Of a stretch of 18,890 nucleotides of DNA, positions 18,101-18,890 are shown in pieces. Every line of letters starts with the position of its first letter. Within the stretch, counting starts at the first letter, position 1. The stretch comes from Scenedesmus sp. ARA3 (taxonomy: Eukaryota; Chlorophyta; Chlorophyceae; Sphaeropleales; Scenedesmaceae): assembly GCA_004335835.1 (NCBI GenBank), contig RWJK01000954.1:1-18890 (forward strand), written 5' to 3'. The position numbers and the translations under genes were made by a program. The notes under the pieces were generated by a model that ran no database searches, was not told the origin of the DNA, and saw only the letters and a program-made list of their open reading frames with translations.

Positions 18101-18823
18101 AGTGTGTCAGCGGCTTATAGTAGCCAACACCCATGATCTGCAAAAGCAATGATGCGCAAGCAGCAGCAGGAGCAGCAGCTGAAGAAGATGCTGTTTCATC
18201 AACAGTTTTTTTATTATAAATCTGTCATCTTTGAAAGCCGTCTGCAAACCTCAACAGCGCAGGGTGTGATGCAGCTCTTGGGGGCCTGCAGTAGCTTCAT
18301 TGCAGTGTATGCATACATCCGTCTTGCTGTTCAAGAGAGCGCAGGACGACAGACAAGCAAGCAAGCAAGGTGGCCAAGCAAGCTGGCGCATTCTGACTGC
18401 ACAGCAACGCAACTCAACTCCTGAGCATGCGCACTAGCCAACGGCTGTGAGACGGCAGGGAGTTGCAGCTCCTAGCACCATCTCTGACGGTGCAATGGCC
18501 TGCTCAACGGGTGTTTCAAAACCAGGAAGGAGTACTTTATGACGAACCAATGATGCGGTTGCATGTTCTGTTTCCTCACCTTGCATCAGCAACTGGTGCG
18601 CATCACGAACACAGAGCAGTGCGACGCAATGCGATGGAGAAACCAGCAACTATGAAGCTATGTGCTGGCGCTGGGTAGTGTTTTCAACTGTTCTGTCATA
18701 ATGGGTAGCGCCACCTGCTGAAGCGGTAACTCACTGGGGCCCAGTCGCCCTGCCCGTCGTAGTACTCCACAGCTGCTGCCCCTGTTGTGCCGTCATGGCT
18801 CAGGCCCAGGTTGTGGCCAATCT
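15156..18823 (-). CDS. Secreted metzincin-type metalloprotease, 3' five exons (gene A, 5' truncated by window)
   Basis: Exons: 18735-18823, 18069-18137, 17289-17501, 15878-16830, 15156-15456, matching exons 9-13 of gene B in phase and order (89/89, 69/69, 213/216, 953/578, 301/298 bp). The first visible exon starts with AG, the last two bases of the catalytic Glu codon, then IGHNLGLSHDG; the preceding His lies beyond the edge. The Met-turn exon reads IMGVGYYKPLTHWSKGEY. Exon 11 begins KEDDLAIIAS and, with exon 12 (VLLDWANPQGYF, WYYVSVTGAG), forms the PPC-like region. A Ser-Pro linker, much longer than in B and containing SPEQ units, precedes the Ig-like C-terminal domain, which ends GYPAYTN before TGA. 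All zinc-site residues in view are intact, so the visible part looks functional. The 5' exons must lie to the right of the window. Confidence 0.87.
15881..16510 (-). repeat. Expanded Ser-Pro linker repeat of gene A (exon 12)
   Basis: About 630 bases of CCGTCACCGTCACC-like hexamers with SPEQ, SSSS and SLAAS interruptions code for the linker on the minus strand. It accounts for essentially the whole 375-bp excess of this exon over the gene B copy. Confidence 0.85.
17751..17807. repeat. 10-bp minisatellite in intron 10 of gene A
   Basis: cagcacggct is repeated in exact 10-base register for five units plus a degenerate end. Gene B has no equivalent at the matching place. Confidence 0.9.
18162..18180. 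repeat. CAG-rich tract near the exon 10 acceptor of gene A
   Basis: gcagcagcaggagcagcagc lies about 25 bases from the minus-strand acceptor at 18137. This is the position corresponding to the 6761-6797 tract of gene B. Confidence 0.7.
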
Positions 18824-18828
18824 CTGCC

Positions 18829-18831
<3 letters not shown>

Positions 18832-18890
<59 letters not shown>
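18832..18890. repeat. CAG/CTG repeat at the zinc-exon acceptor (gene A), running off the window
   Basis: At least 19 uninterrupted CAG units lie 8 bases before the acceptor tgggcag|AGATTGG on the gene strand. The orthologous tract in gene B (7081-7109) has nine to ten. The true length is unknown because the window ends inside it. Confidence 0.95.

Overview
This is nuclear DNA of a eukaryote, most likely a green alga (Chlorophyta, chlamydomonadalean or sphaeroplealean type). The evidence is intron-rich genes with GT-AG junctions, secreted proteins with hydroxyproline-type Ser-Pro linkers, a TGTAA poly(A) signal behind one gene, abundant CAG/CTG microsatellites and long low-information introns. 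No operon, bacterial RBS, rRNA, tRNA or CRISPR array is visible. Species is not assigned.

Layout. (1) 1-1905, plus strand: the 3' part of an OSCA/CSC1/TMEM63-type channel gene, two exons (214-400, 1249-1905). Both edges of the first exon are copied several times in the adjoining introns. (2) 1906-4230: no convincing gene; short tandem repeats and one long hairpin. (3) 4231-11292, minus strand: a complete 13-exon gene (gene B), reconstructed here with phase-consistent GT-AG junctions. It encodes a 721-residue secreted zinc metalloprotease: signal peptide, prodomain, metzincin catalytic domain with HEVGHNLGLSHD and a Met-turn, a PPC-like region, a Ser-Pro linker and an Ig-like C-terminal domain. 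(4) 11293-15155: intergenic, with a doubtful glycine-rich gene (12558-13192, minus), a small ORF, and a cluster of abutting inverted repeats at 12015-12082. (5) 15156 to the right edge, minus strand: the 3' five exons of a paralogue (gene A) with the same exon phases and nearly the same exon sizes. Its 5' half lies beyond the window.

A and B are tandem duplicates in the same orientation, and the duplicated unit includes at least part of the 3' flank. The products look like wall or matrix proteases: exported, probably activated by prodomain removal, and carrying a plant/algal glycoprotein-type linker. The linker is the main protein difference: exon 12 is 953 bp in A and 578 bp in B.

The most unusual signal is in the introns. 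CTG repeats lie directly at the 3' splice sites of several introns of the protease genes. One of these introns splits the codon of the catalytic glutamate, and the repeat there is visibly longer in A than in B.
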